From contig NZ_AYPQ01000001.1 of NCBI RefSeq assembly GCF_000633635.1, positions 468,820-532,819 on the forward strand: a stretch of DNA of 64,000 nucleotides, given 5' to 3'. The DNA comes from Enterococcus crotali. Lineage in GTDB: Bacteria; Bacillota; Bacilli; Lactobacillales; Enterococcaceae. Positions 46,708-56,983 of the stretch are shown here, one piece after another (within the stretch, counting starts at the first letter, position 1; every line of letters starts with the position of its first letter). The position numbers and the translations under genes are program-made. The notes beneath the pieces were generated by a model that worked only from the letters and a program-made list of their open reading frames with translations, made no database searches and had not been told where the DNA came from.

Positions 46708-47766
46708 ATGTACGAAGGCTTATTAAAACAATATAAAGAATACTTGCCCATCACAGAACAGACACCAATGATTTCATTAGCAGAAGGAAATACACCGTTG
46801 ATTCCTTTGCATAGTTTGTCAAAAGAACTAGGCATTACTTTATACGGAAAATATGAAGGTTTAAATCCAACAGGATCATTTAAAGACCGCGGGATGGTCA
46901 TGGCTGTTGCTAAAGCAGTTGAAGAAGGAGCAAAAGCCATCGTTTGTGCATCTACAGGCAATACCAGTGCAGCTGCTGCGGCTTATGCAACTAGAGCTGG
47001 TGTTAAAGCATATGTGGTTATTCCAGATGGGAAAATTGCAATGGGCAAACTGGCTCAAGCAATCATTTATGGAGCGGATATCATCTCAATTCCAGGAAAC
47101 TTTGATGAAGCGCTGAAAGCTGTTCGTGATATTGCTGAAACAGAAGCAGTCGCTTTAGTAAATTCAGTGAATCCATATCGATTAGAAGGTCAAAAAACGG
47201 CAGCCTTTGAAGTCTGTGAACAACTTGGAAAAGCGCCTGATGTTTTAGCAATTCCAGTCGGAAATGCAGGGAATATTTCTGCCTATTGGAAAGGATTCAA
47301 AGAATGGCATGAGAAAAAAGGCACTCTTTTACCAAGAATGCATGGTTTTGAAGCAGAAGGTGCAGCAGCAATCGTAAAAGGTGAAGTCATTGAACAGCCT
47401 GAAACTATTGCAACAGCCATTCGTATCGGTAATCCAGCCAGCTGGAAATTAGCAGAAGCTGCGCGTGATGAATCAAAAGGACATATCGATTCTGTAACAG
47501 ATGAAGAAATCTTAAATGCTTACCGCAAAGTAGCTGCACAAGATGGCGTATTTGTAGAACCAGGCTCAGCAGCTTCTTTGGCTGGTGTTATTCAACATGT
47601 GAAAAGTGGGAAAATCAAACCAGGTGAAACGGTCGTAGCCGTATTTACTGGTAATGGATTGAAAGATCCTGATACAGCAATCAATGCAACAGATGTAAAG
47701 ATTTCTAAAATGAGTGATTTAGAAGAGATGCGTATGCATTTACGTAATGGAGTGTCAGCACTATGA
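46708..47766 (+). CDS. thrC: Threonine synthase
   Basis: A 352-residue PLP enzyme converting phosphohomoserine to threonine. The PLP lysine is in [18 protein letters not shown] (about residue 57), preceded by [12 protein letters not shown]. The glycine-rich phosphate loop is [16 protein letters not shown] (about 185), and the C-terminal motif [11 protein letters not shown] is typical of the Gram-positive ThrC type. It starts four bases after hom ends and overlaps thrB by four, forming hom-thrC-thrB. ATG 46708 has GGAGG before it, inside the end of hom. Confidence 0.95.
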   Translation: MYEGLLKQYKEYLPITEQTPMISLAEGNTPLIPLHSLSKELGITLYGKYEGLNPTGSFKDRGMVMAVAKAVEEGAKAIVCASTGNTSAAAAAYATRAGVKAYVVIPDGKIAMGKLAQAIIYGADIISIPGNFDEALKAVRDIAETEAVALVNSVNPYRLEGQKTAAFEVCEQLGKAPDVLAIPVGNAGNISAYWKGFKEWHEKKGTLLPRMHGFEAEGAAAIVKGEVIEQPETIATAIRIGNPASWKLAEAARDESKGHIDSVTDEEILNAYRKVAAQDGVFVEPGSAASLAGVIQHVKSGKIKPGETVVAVFTGNGLKDPDTAINATDVKISKMSDLEEMRMHLRNGVSAL

Positions 47767-48626
47767 AAATAAGAATTCCCGCTACCAGTGCAAATTTAGG
47801 TCCGGGTTTTGACTCATGCGGCATTGCGCTTTCGCAATATCTCAATATTGAAGTGCTAGAAAACGCGCAAGAGTGGCAGATCAGACACTCATTAGGAGCA
47901 GATATTCCCAGTGATGCAACGAATCTATTGATTCAAACAGCGCTGAAGATCGCACCTGATCTTGCGCCTAAAGTGTTAAGGATGACGTCTGATATTCCTT
48001 TAGCCAGAGGCTTAGGCAGTAGTTCTAGCGTAATTGTTGGAGGAATCGAACTTGCGAATCGTTTAGGCAATTTAAATCTATCTCAAAAAGAGAAGGTTCA
48101 GATCGCCACAGAAATTGAAGGACATCCTGATAATGTCGCTCCAGCGATTTGCGGTGATTTTGTTGTTGCAAGCTATGTCGATGACGAGGTTTATTCTGTT
48201 AAGCATCATTTTCCAATGTGTGATGTGATTGCTTACATTCCTGATGACCAGCTATTAACGTCTGAGAGTCGTAGTGTACTACCAACTTCAATGCCTTATA
48301 AAGAAGCAGTAAAAGCAAGCTCGATTGCAAACGTAATGATTGCAGCAATTTTAAATGGAAATTTACCTTTAGCAGGATTAATGATGGAAAAAGATCGTTG
48401 GCATGAAGCCTATCGCAAAAAGCTAGTACCACATTTGGACCAAATCCGAACTCTTAGTCATAAAGTTGGAGCCTATGGTGCATTTTTAAGCGGTGCTGGA
48501 CCTACAGTATTAGTTTTGTCTCCTGAAGAAAAAACGGAGCAAATGGTTCGAGAATTAGAAAAATTACCAATTTCTGCAGCAATCAACGTTTTATCGATTG
48601 ATCAAGAAGGAATTCAAGTGTTTTAA
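47763..48626 (+). CDS. thrB: Homoserine kinase
   Basis: A 287-residue GHMP-family kinase that phosphorylates homoserine. The N-terminal [20 protein letters not shown] and the ATP-binding loop [17 protein letters not shown] (about residues 79-95) are diagnostic, with [13 protein letters not shown] near 119 and a C-terminal [14 protein letters not shown] motif. The start ATG at 47763 overlaps the thrC stop by four bases (ATGA), which suggests translational coupling. It is the last gene of the threonine operon and is followed by a strong terminator. Confidence 0.95.
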   Translation: MKIRIPATSANLGPGFDSCGIALSQYLNIEVLENAQEWQIRHSLGADIPSDATNLLIQTALKIAPDLAPKVLRMTSDIPLARGLGSSSSVIVGGIELANRLGNLNLSQKEKVQIATEIEGHPDNVAPAICGDFVVASYVDDEVYSVKHHFPMCDVIAYIPDDQLLTSESRSVLPTSMPYKEAVKASSIANVMIAAILNGNLPLAGLMMEKDRWHEAYRKKLVPHLDQIRTLSHKVGAYGAFLSGAGPTVLVLSPEEKTEQMVRELEKLPISAAINVLSIDQEGIQVF

Positions 48627-48674
48627 AAAACTAAGTGCCTTGTAGAGAAAAAATCTCACGGCACTTAGTTTTTT
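48625..48674. terminator. Bidirectional terminator between thrB and the PPSR gene
   Basis: A perfect 15-base stem, AAAAAACTAAGTGCC (48625-48639) with GGCACTTAGTTTTTT (48660-48674). It provides T runs in both directions. Confidence 0.92.
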
Positions 48675-48679
48675 GATGA

Positions 48680-49537
48680 TTAAACTTCAGGTGACTCTGT
48701 TGCATAATAGCTATGATCTTCCAAATTCAATGCATTTAAAATCATAGAAGCTGTCTCTTCAATGGATAAAGAAGCAACGTTGATGACGACACAACCTAAT
48801 TTTTCATATAGATCATTAGCAAAGGCTAACTCTTTTCTGATTTTTTCAATATCTGAATAAGAAGTATCAGCAGGCAGACCATAAGTCCTCATGCGCTCTT
48901 TTCTAATACCATTCAAGATATCTGGGTCATTGGTCAAGCCAACGATTTTTTTAGGATTTGTTTCCCATAGTTGCTTAGGTAAATGAGCTTCGGGGATCAA
49001 AGGTAAGTTAGCGACTTTTAAATTTTTATTTGCTAAAAACAGGCTAAGTGGTGTTTTTGATGTTCTAGATACGCCAAGTAAAAGCACGTCAGCTTCCAAG
49101 AAACCTCTCGGATCTTTCCCGTCGTCATATTTTACTGCAAATTCCATGGCTTCGATTCGCTTAAAATAATTTTCATTTAAATGATGTAAAGCACCAGGTT
49201 CTCTAGTTGGTGCAACACCAGTTAAACGCTCGATTTCAGCCACTGGTGGGGTTAAAATATCAAAGTGATACATATTATGCTCATCAAAAAATTCATTGGC
49301 AATTTTTACTAAGCGATCATTAACGATCGTATGTAAAACCATGGCATTTTCACGCTTCGCATCTTCAAGCGCTTTTCTCAATTTATCTTCTTCTTTCGCA
49401 AAAGTTCGTCTAAATAAGGAAAAGTCCACAGTAGGGTACTGAGCCATAGAAGCTGCTGCTAATTTTGAAGCTGTTTCACCCGCTGAGTCAGAAATAACAA
49501 AAATTGTCACACATTTTTTTGGTTCATTTGTCGTCAT
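48680..49537 (-). CDS. Pyruvate phosphate dikinase/PEP synthase regulatory protein (DUF299)
   Basis: A 285-residue bifunctional ADP-dependent kinase/phosphorylase of the DUF299 (PPSR) family, which switches pyruvate,phosphate dikinase or PEP synthase off and on by threonine phosphorylation. The N-terminus IFVISDSAGETASKLA and the P-loop-like GVSRTSKTPLSLFLANK (about residues 155-171) match, and so does the length. The partner dikinase is not in this window. ATG 49537 follows AGAGAGGAAT on the minus strand. It is divergent from the zur-like gene, and the Zur box between them could affect both. Confidence 0.88.
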   Translation of the reverse strand: MTTNEPKKCVTIFVISDSAGETASKLAAASMAQYPTVDFSLFRRTFAKEEDKLRKALEDAKRENAMVLHTIVNDRLVKIANEFFDEHNMYHFDILTPPVAEIERLTGVAPTREPGALHHLNENYFKRIEAMEFAVKYDDGKDPRGFLEADVLLLGVSRTSKTPLSLFLANKNLKVANLPLIPEAHLPKQLWETNPKKIVGLTNDPDILNGIRKERMRTYGLPADTSYSDIEKIRKELAFANDLYEKLGCVVINVASLSIEETASMILNALNLEDHSYYATESPEV

Positions 49538-49598
49538 AGTATGATTCCTCTCTTGCTTTTTTTATAAATTTATTATACCATACCTTCATAAATCTTAT

Positions 49599-49613
49599 TC
49601 GTAATGATTCTGA
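49599..49613. promoter_or_regulatory. Zur-box-like site upstream of the zur-like gene
   Basis: TCGTAATGATTCTGA matches the Bacillus-type Zur box TCGTAATNATTACGA at 12 of the 14 specified positions. It ends 23 bases before the ATG at 49637 and lies between divergent genes, consistent with autoregulation. Confidence 0.6.
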
Positions 49614-49636
49614 TTTAAAAAATGGAGGCAATCATA

Positions 49637-50065
49637 ATGGTACAATCAAATTCCAAAGTAGAACAATCACTAGCAGTGATGAAAAAACACGGGTTAAAAT
49701 ATACAAAAAAAAGAGAAGCGATGATTACTTATCTAATTAGAAGGAATCGCTATATTTCAGCGAGAGAAGTATATGAATTTATGAATCAAGAGTATCAGGG
49801 CGTTAGTTATGATACGATTTATCGAAATTTACATGATTTTGAAACATTGGATTTACTAGAAACAACGGATTTAAATGGAGAAAAAAAGTTTCGTTTTCAT
49901 TGTTGTCAAAAAGTAGGACACCATCATCATTTTATTTGTACGGTTTGCGGAAAGACCAAGGAAATTCACATGTGCCCAATGGATTTTTTCAAAGAACAAT
50001 TAAGTGGATGTGAAATCGAAGGACATCGATTTGAGATTTTTGGTCGCTGTGAGGAGTGCCGATGA
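49637..50065 (+). CDS. zur: Fur family metal regulator, probably Zur
   Basis: A 142-residue Fur-family repressor. The winged helix is seen in LKYTKKREAMITYLIRRNRYI and YDTIYRNLHDFETLDLLE. Metal-binding residues appear in KFRFHCCQKVGHHHHFICTVCGK, with structural cysteine pairs CTVC and CEEC (the C-terminal pair is CEECR). Fur, Zur and PerR share this layout. The Zur-like box just upstream and recollection of enterococcal Zur in this neighbourhood favour zinc uptake control. PerR is unlikely because the HH motif context differs. ATG 49637 follows ATGGAGGC. Confidence 0.75.
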   Translation: MVQSNSKVEQSLAVMKKHGLKYTKKREAMITYLIRRNRYISAREVYEFMNQEYQGVSYDTIYRNLHDFETLDLLETTDLNGEKKFRFHCCQKVGHHHHFICTVCGKTKEIHMCPMDFFKEQLSGCEIEGHRFEIFGRCEECR

Positions 50066-50272
50066 TCATTTTTTTCAGAAAAAAGTATGAATATTACAAA
50101 TGTGTGTAAAACTTTACTCATTTTGGTACTTTTTTATGTATTTTTTCAATACAAAGGTTGACGTTAAAATAACCATTCGATATAATGTATTAAGAACGGT
50201 ATTTTATTTATGTTGAATAATTCATAAATATAAAAAACGGTTACTTTTTAAGCTCGGAGGGAGGGAATTAAC

Positions 50273-50449
50273 ATGTCAAAAACTGTCGTTCGTAAAAACG
50301 AATCTCTTGACGATGCTCTTCGTCGCTTCAAACGTTCCGTTTCAAAAGCGGGTACTTTACAAGAATCTCGTAAACGTGAATTCTACGAAAAACCAAGTGT
50401 AAAGCGTAAGAAAAAATCTGAAGCAGCTAGAAAACGTAAAAAATTCTAG
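50273..50449 (+). CDS. rpsU: Small-subunit ribosomal protein S21
   Basis: A 58-residue, highly basic protein: start ATG 50273 after GGAGGGAGGG, stop TAG 50447-50449. It begins [20 protein letters not shown] and ends [10 protein letters not shown], matching S21. The GGAGGGAGGGAATTAAC ribosome binding site is unusually strong. S21 is needed at initiation. yqeY follows at 50475 and is likely co-transcribed, as in Bacillus rpsU-yqeY. It is too short to be picked up by typical ORF-length cut-offs. Confidence 0.95.
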   Translation: MSKTVVRKNESLDDALRRFKRSVSKAGTLQESRKREFYEKPSVKRKKKSEAARKRKKF

Positions 50450-50474
50450 TTTTCGATGAATTGGAGTTGGTTGT

Positions 50475-50924
50475 ATGTCATTACTAACAACATTGAATGA
50501 CGACATCAAAACAGCAATGAAGTCAAAAGATAAAGATACTTTGTCTGTACTTCGCATGCTTAAAGCAGCCATTCAAAATGAGCAGATTAAAGCTAGCCGT
50601 GATTTGGACGGAGAAGAAGAGTTAACAGTTTTATCTCGTGAGATGAAACAACGCAGAGACTCTTTATCAGAGTTTGAAAAAGCGGGACGTGACGATCTTG
50701 CTGACAAAGTAAAAATCGAAATCGCAATTGTTGAAAAATATATGCCAAAACAACTTTCAGAAGAAGAGATTCATCAGATCGTTCAGACGGCAATTGATCA
50801 GACCGGAGCGTCTTCACCAAAGGAATTTGGTAAAGTCATGGGTGCTGTGATGCCTAAAGTAAAAGGCAAAGCAGACGGCAATCAGGTCAATGCAATTGTA
50901 AAAGAATTACTACAAGAGAATTAG
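50475..50924 (+). CDS. yqeY: YqeY/GatB-tail domain protein
   Basis: A 149-residue helical protein of the YqeY family, related to the C-terminal tail of the amidotransferase subunit GatB. The N-terminal MSLLTTLNDDIKTAMKSKDK and DTLSVLRMLKAAIQNEQIKA are typical; so is the C-terminal block KEFGKVMGAVMPKVKGKADG. It follows rpsU after 25 bases, a conserved pair in Firmicutes. Binding to tRNA-like substrates or a chaperone-like role has been suggested in the literature, but no function is firmly known. A strong terminator follows. Confidence 0.9.
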   Translation: MSLLTTLNDDIKTAMKSKDKDTLSVLRMLKAAIQNEQIKASRDLDGEEELTVLSREMKQRRDSLSEFEKAGRDDLADKVKIEIAIVEKYMPKQLSEEEIHQIVQTAIDQTGASSPKEFGKVMGAVMPKVKGKADGNQVNAIVKELLQEN

Positions 50925-50926
50925 TC

Positions 50927-50957
50927 AAAAAAACCAGCGGATTTCCGTTGGTTTTTT
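50927..50957 (+). terminator. Terminator of rpsU-yqeY
   Basis: ACCAGCGGA (50933-50941) pairs with TCCGTTGGT (50944-50952), flanked by an A run and a T run. Confidence 0.9.
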
Positions 50958-51106
50958 GTTCGAATAATTGATAAAGAAACTAGAAGAGGGACCGTCTTTT
51001 GATTAATAGCTTAAACGAATCGATAGATTTAATCCGCTCTCTTTTTAATAAATAAATAATATGGTATGATTGTAGAGAATGAAAAAATAAAGGAGATGGG
51101 CGTTTT

Positions 51107-52075
51107 TTGACAGAAAATCAGTCAATTTCATTGGAATTGAAATTAAATGATTCTGATGACGTGAGTATGCTTTTAGGAACCCATGATAAACATATAAAAT
51201 ATTTAGAAGAAAATGCCGCAGTAACAATCAATACCCGCGGTGAAACAATTCAATTACTTGGAGAAGAGGCAGAGGTACAGTTGATTGCTGCTGTCCTTAA
51301 AACTTTGCAAGTACTGATCCAACGCGGTATCAAGATAAGTACACCAGATGTGGTTTCAGCTTTAAAAATGGCAAGAAGTGGTGATCTGGATGCCTTTGTT
51401 GTCATGTATGAACAAGAAATTTTAAAAGATCATCACGGCAGAGCAATCCGTATCAAAAATGTCGGTCAAAAAAAATATATTGATGCAGTCCGAAATCGTG
51501 ATATTATTTTTGGAATCGGTCCAGCAGGAACAGGTAAAACCTTCTTAGCTGTGGTAATGGCTGTTTCTGCATTAAAAAAAGGAGAAGTCCAAAAGATCAT
51601 TTTAACTCGTCCAGCTGTTGAAGCAGGTGAAAGTCTAGGCTTTTTACCTGGCGACTTGAAAGAAAAAGTTGATCCTTATCTGCGACCAGTGTATGATGCA
51701 TTGTACCAAGTCTTTGGTATGGATCATACGAATCGCTTAATGGAACGCGGTGTGATTGAAATCGCACCCCTAGCATACATGAGGGGACGGACATTGGACG
51801 ATGCGTTTGTTATTTTAGATGAAGCGCAAAATACAACTGTCGCTCAAATGAAGATGTTTTTGACCAGATTGGGATTTAATTCGAGAATGATCGTAAATGG
51901 TGATACAAGTCAGGTAGATTTGCCTAAAGGTGTTGCCAGCGGTTTGATTCATGCAGAAAAAACCTTGCAGTCGATCGATAAAATTGCGTTTGTTCATTTT
52001 GATGCAGGAGACGTTGTGCGGCATCCAGTTGTCGCGCAAATCATTCGAGCTTATGAAAAAGAAAATCAGAAATAG
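51107..52075 (+). CDS. phoH: PhoH-like ATPase
   Basis: A 322-residue PhoH family protein. The N-terminal part (residues 10-90) carries a KH-like RNA-binding region, and the ATPase has FGIGPAGTGKTFLAVVMAV (about residue 134) as Walker A and AFVILDEAQNTTVAQMKM as Walker B. The start is TTG at 51107, nine bases after AAGGAGATG. It is the first gene of the block phoH-pgpH-ybeY-dgkA-era-recO, conserved in Firmicutes. PhoH-like proteins are linked to RNA metabolism through their neighbours such as YbeY; the exact activity is unsettled. Confidence 0.92.
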   Translation: MTENQSISLELKLNDSDDVSMLLGTHDKHIKYLEENAAVTINTRGETIQLLGEEAEVQLIAAVLKTLQVLIQRGIKISTPDVVSALKMARSGDLDAFVVMYEQEILKDHHGRAIRIKNVGQKKYIDAVRNRDIIFGIGPAGTGKTFLAVVMAVSALKKGEVQKIILTRPAVEAGESLGFLPGDLKEKVDPYLRPVYDALYQVFGMDHTNRLMERGVIEIAPLAYMRGRTLDDAFVILDEAQNTTVAQMKMFLTRLGFNSRMIVNGDTSQVDLPKGVASGLIHAEKTLQSIDKIAFVHFDAGDVVRHPVVAQIIRAYEKENQK

Positions 52076-52107
52076 GTTTAAATTTGCGGAAAGGAGTGAG
52101 AATTCCG

Positions 52108-54306
52108 TTGAAATACTCGTTACTAAAATTACGTGATAAATTGGGAAAAGCCTATATTCCCTTATTGTTAATTGTTTTTTCATGTTTTCTATTTATCATT
52201 ATGTTTGGAAGTGTCCATCAAAATAAAGTAGAAATAAAAGAAGGACAGTTGGCTGAAAATACGATTCGAGCAAATAAAAATGTTGAAAATACGTATGAAA
52301 CTGCTCAGAAGAAAAACTTAGCTGCTGAAGCAGTCACACCTGAATATATTTATCAGGAAGAAACAGCAGATGTTCAACATAAACGAATCGAAAAATTATT
52401 TAAACTGATTGTGACAGCCAATGAAAAAACGGATAAAGAATATGAAGAGAAAAAGGCAAAGGCTAAGAAAGATGAAACAATTCCTAAACCAACAGTAGAA
52501 GAGAGAGTTGCTAATTTAAAAGCTCAATTTGAATCGCTGGATCAAGATGAAGTTTCTTTTTATCAAAAGTTCCCCAACGTCTTTTATCAAAATATCTTTT
52601 CACTAGACGCCAATCAGATTCAGCAAGTTAAGACTGAAAGCTTAAAAATTGTCGATGAAAAGATGAAAGATCACGTTCGTGAAGCTGATTTGGATAATAT
52701 TCGTCAAAGTGCAATCGAAAAAATTCAATTTCTTGATGTCACAGGTGCCATGCAGCAAGAAATTCGTTATGTTGTCAATGAAGGGATCGTAGCCAACGAT
52801 TTTGCCAATGATAAAAAGACGAAAGAATTGCGCCAAAATGCAATGGATGCAGTTCCGCCATCTATGATCTATCAAGGGGAAATTATTGTTCGGGAAGGAA
52901 CTCAAATAGACAGTAAAGCAATGGAAAAACTTGAATTACTTGGTTTGACAAATCAAAGCACTTCATTATTTCCAATGGTTGCATTGGCATTGGCGATCGT
53001 TTTACAAGTGTTCGTTTTGTTGTTTTTCACAAAACAAGTAACAGAAGATGGCAAGCGCAGACACTTCGTTTTGTTTTATGTAGGTGCAATGTCGTTAAGC
53101 GTATTGTTAATGAAGTTTTTCCAAATTTTCCAAACTGAGCAAATGATGTATATATCATTATTCTTTCCAGCGGCATTTACGCCTCTTGTCCTTAATTATT
53201 TTGTAAGCAGAAGAGCTGGGGTTTTGGCCGCTGTTTTCCAAGTGATTTTTTCGCTGTTTGTTTTTTATAATTCGATAGGAACGAACTCGTTGACAATTAT
53301 TTTAGTCAGTTACATGTTTTCTGGTCTGTTGGCAACAGTTGTCAAACGTACGCGAATAAGTGAACAAGGATTAGTCGCTGTTTTCTGGGTAATTATCTTT
53401 CCGGTTTGCTTAGATTTTGTTTTAATGATTTATCAGGGAATGAATTTTTGGGACGGTAAATCATGGACGATGATGATTTGTGCTTTAGCTGGGACTGTGT
53501 TATCTTTCCTTGCTACCATGGGACTACATCCGTATATTGAATTATTGGTAACCGATGACAGTGTGATTATTTTAAATGAATTAAGTAATCCCAATCATCC
53601 GTTATTGAAACAATTACTTGAAGAAGCTCCTGGTACCTATCACCATAGTATGATGGTTGCGAGTTTAAGTGCGAATGCGGTAGCTGAAATTGGTGGACGT
53701 TCATTATTGACGCGTGTTGCTTGTTATTACCATGATATCGGTAAGATCAAACATGCTAATTTCTTTGTAGAAAACTTACCGGCTGGTGCTGAAAATCCGC
53801 ACAATTTCTTGTTGCCGGAAGATAGTAAACAGATTATTTTTGGACATGTGATTGATGGGGCTAAAATATTGGAAGAGTATCATATGCCTGAGATGGTGAT
53901 CGATATTTGCCGCCAACATCACGGTACAACGTTAATGAAGTTTTTCTACGTGAAAGCCAAAGAACGAAATGCTGATATTTCTGAAGCTGATTTTCGTTAT
54001 CCCGGTCCTAAACCGCAAACGAGAGAAGCTGGGATCGTTAGTATTGCCGACACATGCGAAGCTGCTGTTCGTGCGATGGATCATCCAACCAATGAAAAAA
54101 TTCAAGCCTTTGTTCACAATATCATTCAAGATCGGATTTCTGATGGACAATTAGACGATTGCGGTTTAACAATGAAAGAAATAAGAATTGTTGAAAAATC
54201 TTTAATCAGTGGTTTGTGTAGTACTTTCCATTCAAGAATCAAGTATCCAAAAATGAAATCTGAAGCTGAACGAATGAAAGATGAACAAGAAAAGAGAGAT
54301 GACTAA
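52108..54306 (+). CDS. pgpH: 7TM-HD family c-di-AMP phosphodiesterase PgpH
   Basis: A 732-residue membrane protein with an N-terminal helix (about residues 15-40), a long extracytoplasmic 7TMR-HDED domain (about 40-280), seven membrane helices (about 285-480) and a cytoplasmic HD domain: [21 protein letters not shown], then [11 protein letters not shown], and [12 protein letters not shown]. PgpH hydrolyses cyclic di-AMP to pApA. TTG 52108 sits after AAAGGAG; an alternative TTG at 52084 would put the ribosome binding site inside the gene. The stop overlaps the ybeY start by one base. Order and length match Listeria and Bacillus YqfF. Confidence 0.9.
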   Translation: MKYSLLKLRDKLGKAYIPLLLIVFSCFLFIIMFGSVHQNKVEIKEGQLAENTIRANKNVENTYETAQKKNLAAEAVTPEYIYQEETADVQHKRIEKLFKLIVTANEKTDKEYEEKKAKAKKDETIPKPTVEERVANLKAQFESLDQDEVSFYQKFPNVFYQNIFSLDANQIQQVKTESLKIVDEKMKDHVREADLDNIRQSAIEKIQFLDVTGAMQQEIRYVVNEGIVANDFANDKKTKELRQNAMDAVPPSMIYQGEIIVREGTQIDSKAMEKLELLGLTNQSTSLFPMVALALAIVLQVFVLLFFTKQVTEDGKRRHFVLFYVGAMSLSVLLMKFFQIFQTEQMMYISLFFPAAFTPLVLNYFVSRRAGVLAAVFQVIFSLFVFYNSIGTNSLTIILVSYMFSGLLATVVKRTRISEQGLVAVFWVIIFPVCLDFVLMIYQGMNFWDGKSWTMMICALAGTVLSFLATMGLHPYIELLVTDDSVIILNELSNPNHPLLKQLLEEAPGTYHHSMMVASLSANAVAEIGGRSLLTRVACYYHDIGKIKHANFFVENLPAGAENPHNFLLPEDSKQIIFGHVIDGAKILEEYHMPEMVIDICRQHHGTTLMKFFYVKAKERNADISEADFRYPGPKPQTREAGIVSIADTCEAAVRAMDHPTNEKIQAFVHNIIQDRISDGQLDDCGLTMKEIRIVEKSLISGLCSTFHSRIKYPKMKSEAERMKDEQEKRDD

Positions 54307-54782
54307 TGGATATTTCATTTATTGATGAAACGAATAACTTATCAAAAACAAACTTGGAAGAAATAGAAAATCTGCTACAATTTGCGGCAGATTTTCTGAA
54401 AATTTCTAAAGATGCGGAAATGTCCGTTACATTTATGGACAACGCTGGGATTCAAGTGATTAATCGAGACTATCGTGGCAAAGATGTGCCAACAGATGTG
54501 ATTAGTTTTGCATTAGAGGAAGAAGGCGAAGACGAACTGCCGATCATTTTTGAAGATGAAGCAGCAGCGTTTCCAAGAAACCTTGGTGACATTATGATAT
54601 CGACTGAACGAGCTGTAGAACAAGCAGCAGAATATGGTCATTCTGTGGAACGTGAATTAGGATTTTTAGCTGTCCATGGTTTTTTACATTTAAATGGTTA
54701 TGACCATATGGAACCTGATGATGAGAAAGAAATGTTTGGTTTACAGAAAGAGATCTTAGATGCCTATGGACTCAAAAGATAA
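54306..54782 (+). CDS. ybeY: rRNA maturation endoribonuclease YbeY
   Basis: A 158-residue zinc metalloprotein acting in 16S rRNA 3' end processing and ribosome quality control. The zinc motif is [16 protein letters not shown] (about residues 125-140), which fits H-x3-H-x5-H. Upstream are [17 protein letters not shown] (about residues 58-74) and [14 protein letters not shown] 54306 overlaps the pgpH stop by one base. It is followed by dgkA, which overlaps its last residues. Confidence 0.93.
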   Translation: MDISFIDETNNLSKTNLEEIENLLQFAADFLKISKDAEMSVTFMDNAGIQVINRDYRGKDVPTDVISFALEEEGEDELPIIFEDEAAAFPRNLGDIMISTERAVEQAAEYGHSVERELGFLAVHGFLHLNGYDHMEPDDEKEMFGLQKEILDAYGLKR

Positions 54783-55167
54783 GCAAACAACGAAAAATAA
54801 GCATTTTGTCGCATCCTTAGAGTTTGCTCTTCAAGGGATAAAAACAGTTTTCAAAGAAGAACGCAATATGCGGACGCATGTTTTTATGGGGATAGTAGCT
54901 ATTGTTGCAGGTTTTATTTTCCAGTTGGTCATATCAGAATGGTTATGGTTGCTTTTAGCAATTTTTTTGGTGTTAGCAATGGAAATAATTAATACAGTAT
55001 TCGAAAATGTGGTCGATATGGTCACTGATTTTCATTTTCATCCAATTGGCAAAAAAATCAAGGATATGGCTGCAGGAGCAGTTCTTCTAACAACTGGCTT
55101 TGCAGTAGTTGTTGGAGCACTGTTGTTTGTTCCGAAAATTTGGCAAATAATGCAAGATTTATTATAG
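54760..55167 (+). CDS. dgkA: Diacylglycerol/undecaprenol kinase DgkA
   Basis: A 135-residue small membrane kinase with three transmembrane helices. The family motif is [13 protein letters not shown] (about residues 33-45) followed by [18 protein letters not shown] (about 73-90), with catalytic Glu residues in EIINTVFEN. In Gram-positives the substrate is mainly undecaprenol rather than diacylglycerol. There are two in-frame starts, 54760 and 54766, neither with a clear ribosome binding site; coupling to ybeY is likely because the gene overlaps it. Era follows after 12 bases. Confidence 0.9.
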   Translation: MPMDSKDKQTTKNKHFVASLEFALQGIKTVFKEERNMRTHVFMGIVAIVAGFIFQLVISEWLWLLLAIFLVLAMEIINTVFENVVDMVTDFHFHPIGKKIKDMAAGAVLLTTGFAVVVGALLFVPKIWQIMQDLL

Positions 55168-55179
55168 AGGAGAGAAACA

Positions 55180-56082
55180 ATGACAGAAACACATAAATCC
55201 GGATTTGTAGCAATTGTAGGCCGACCTAATGTTGGGAAATCTACTTTACTGAATCGAATCGTCGGACAAAAAATCGCGATTATGAGTGATAAAGCTCAAA
55301 CGACTAGAAATAAGATTCAAGGAATTTATACAGTTCCAAAAGCGCAAATCGTTTTCATTGATACTCCTGGTATTCATAAACCAAAGCATCGCTTAGGTGA
55401 TTTTATGGTTGAAACAGCTTATAGTGCTCTGCGTGAAGTAGATGCAACGTTGTTTATGATCAGCGCTGACCAAAAAAGAGGACGTGGAGATGACTTTATC
55501 ATCGAGCGCCTTAAAACAATGAGTAGTCCTGTTTATCTTGTGATCAATAAAATCGATACGGTTCATCCCGATCAATTGTTAGGGATTATTGAGGATTACT
55601 CAAATCAGATGGAATTTGCAGAAGTTGTACCGATTTCAGCAACTGAAGGAAATAATGTAGATCGTTTGATGGATGTTTTAGTTGACCAGATGCCAGAAGG
55701 ACCGCAGTATTTTCCAGATGATCAAGTAACAGATCACCCTGAATATTTTATTGTTTCAGAGTTAGTTCGTGAAAAAGTATTATTGCTTACAAGAGATGAA
55801 ATTCCTCATTCTGTAGCAGTTGTAGTTGATTCGATGAAACGTGATGAGAATGACAAAATACGTATTCAAGCAACGATCATCGTCGAACGTGATAGTCAAA
55901 AAGGAATCATAATTGGTAAAGGTGGCAAGATGCTGAAGCAAATCGGAACAAAGGCTAGACAAGATATCGAGCATTTGTTAGACGATAAAGTTTACTTGGA
56001 GCTTTGGGTAAAAGTGCAAAAAGACTGGCGTGATAAAAAAGTCCACTTACAAGATTTTGGTTACCGCAAAGACGATTATTAA
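55180..56082 (+). CDS. era: GTPase Era
   Basis: A 300-residue ribosome-assembly GTPase that binds the 3' end of 16S rRNA. GTPase motifs: G1 GRPNVGKST (about residues 14-22), G2 region [13 protein letters not shown]3 DTPGIH (about 62) and G4 INKIDT (about 124). The C-terminal KH domain has [22 protein letters not shown] (about 228-249). ATG 55180 follows AGAGGAGAG. It sits between dgkA and recO, as in most Firmicutes. Confidence 0.97.
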   Translation: MTETHKSGFVAIVGRPNVGKSTLLNRIVGQKIAIMSDKAQTTRNKIQGIYTVPKAQIVFIDTPGIHKPKHRLGDFMVETAYSALREVDATLFMISADQKRGRGDDFIIERLKTMSSPVYLVINKIDTVHPDQLLGIIEDYSNQMEFAEVVPISATEGNNVDRLMDVLVDQMPEGPQYFPDDQVTDHPEYFIVSELVREKVLLLTRDEIPHSVAVVVDSMKRDENDKIRIQATIIVERDSQKGIIIGKGGKMLKQIGTKARQDIEHLLDDKVYLELWVKVQKDWRDKKVHLQDFGYRKDDY

Positions 56083-56173
56083 TGATGGATGGAACAATTC
56101 TGTAACTCATACAGGATTGTTCTTTTGTTTCTATCTCTGCTAAAATAGACTTGAACATATGGGAGGCGAAAAG

Positions 56174-56983
56174 ATGACTTTAGGAGAAACAAAAGGAATT
56201 ATTTTATTTACTAAAGATTACAAAGAAAAAGACAAGCTAGTCAAAATTTTTACGGAATCTTTTGGTAAACTGATGTTTTTTGTTAAGGGAGCTCATCGTA
56301 AAAATAATCCAATCGGTTCTGCTATTTTGCCTTTTACTGAAGCGGTATATATTGGTGATTTTAGAGAAGAAGGCTTATCATTCCTGAATGGAAGCAAGGA
56401 AGTCTATCCGCTTCGAGTGATACAAGAGGATATCTTTGTCAATGCGTATGCAACTTATATTTTGAATTTGGTTGACGCAGCGATTGAAGATCGGACTTAT
56501 GATCCAAACTTATTTTATTTTGTTCAGCAGGCATTGCGTTTGCTCAATGAAAATAAAGATGCCGAAATCATTACGAATATTTTTGAAATTCAATTGTTAA
56601 GTCGTTTTGGGATTACGCCTGAGTGGCGACATTGTAGTGTTTGCCAAGAGACTCAAGGGAAATTTGATTACTCTTCAAAGTATAGCGGCGTTCTATGTGA
56701 ACGACATTGGCATTTGGATAATCATCGATATCATGCTGATCCTCGAGCGGTCCATTTTATTCGCCTTTTTTCGACAATTTCTTATGACAAGGTACAAGAT
56801 ATAAATGTTAAGTCAGAGACGAAAGCAGCAATCAGACAAACGATCGACGAATTGTATGATGAGTATGTCGGGATTCATCTAAAAAGCAAAAAATTTATTG
56901 ATCAAATGAAGAGTTGGGAAGACACATTGAAAATACCTAAGCGAGAAAAAAAAGGTGAGCACAACGATGAAACTATATCTTAA
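56174..56983 (+). CDS. recO: DNA repair protein RecO
   Basis: A 269-residue recombination mediator that helps RecA load on gapped DNA with RecF and RecR. The N-terminal OB fold begins ETKGIILFTKDYKEKDKLV and ends around SFGKLMFFVKGAHRKN. The zinc region is CSVCQETQGKFDYSSKYSG followed by VLCERHW. ATG 56174 has GGGAGGCG upstream; a start at 56159 would include it. The last codons overlap the next gene (AAA ATPase) by 17 bases. Confidence 0.93.
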   Translation: MTLGETKGIILFTKDYKEKDKLVKIFTESFGKLMFFVKGAHRKNNPIGSAILPFTEAVYIGDFREEGLSFLNGSKEVYPLRVIQEDIFVNAYATYILNLVDAAIEDRTYDPNLFYFVQQALRLLNENKDAEIITNIFEIQLLSRFGITPEWRHCSVCQETQGKFDYSSKYSGVLCERHWHLDNHRYHADPRAVHFIRLFSTISYDKVQDINVKSETKAAIRQTIDELYDEYVGIHLKSKKFIDQMKSWEDTLKIPKREKKGEHNDETIS

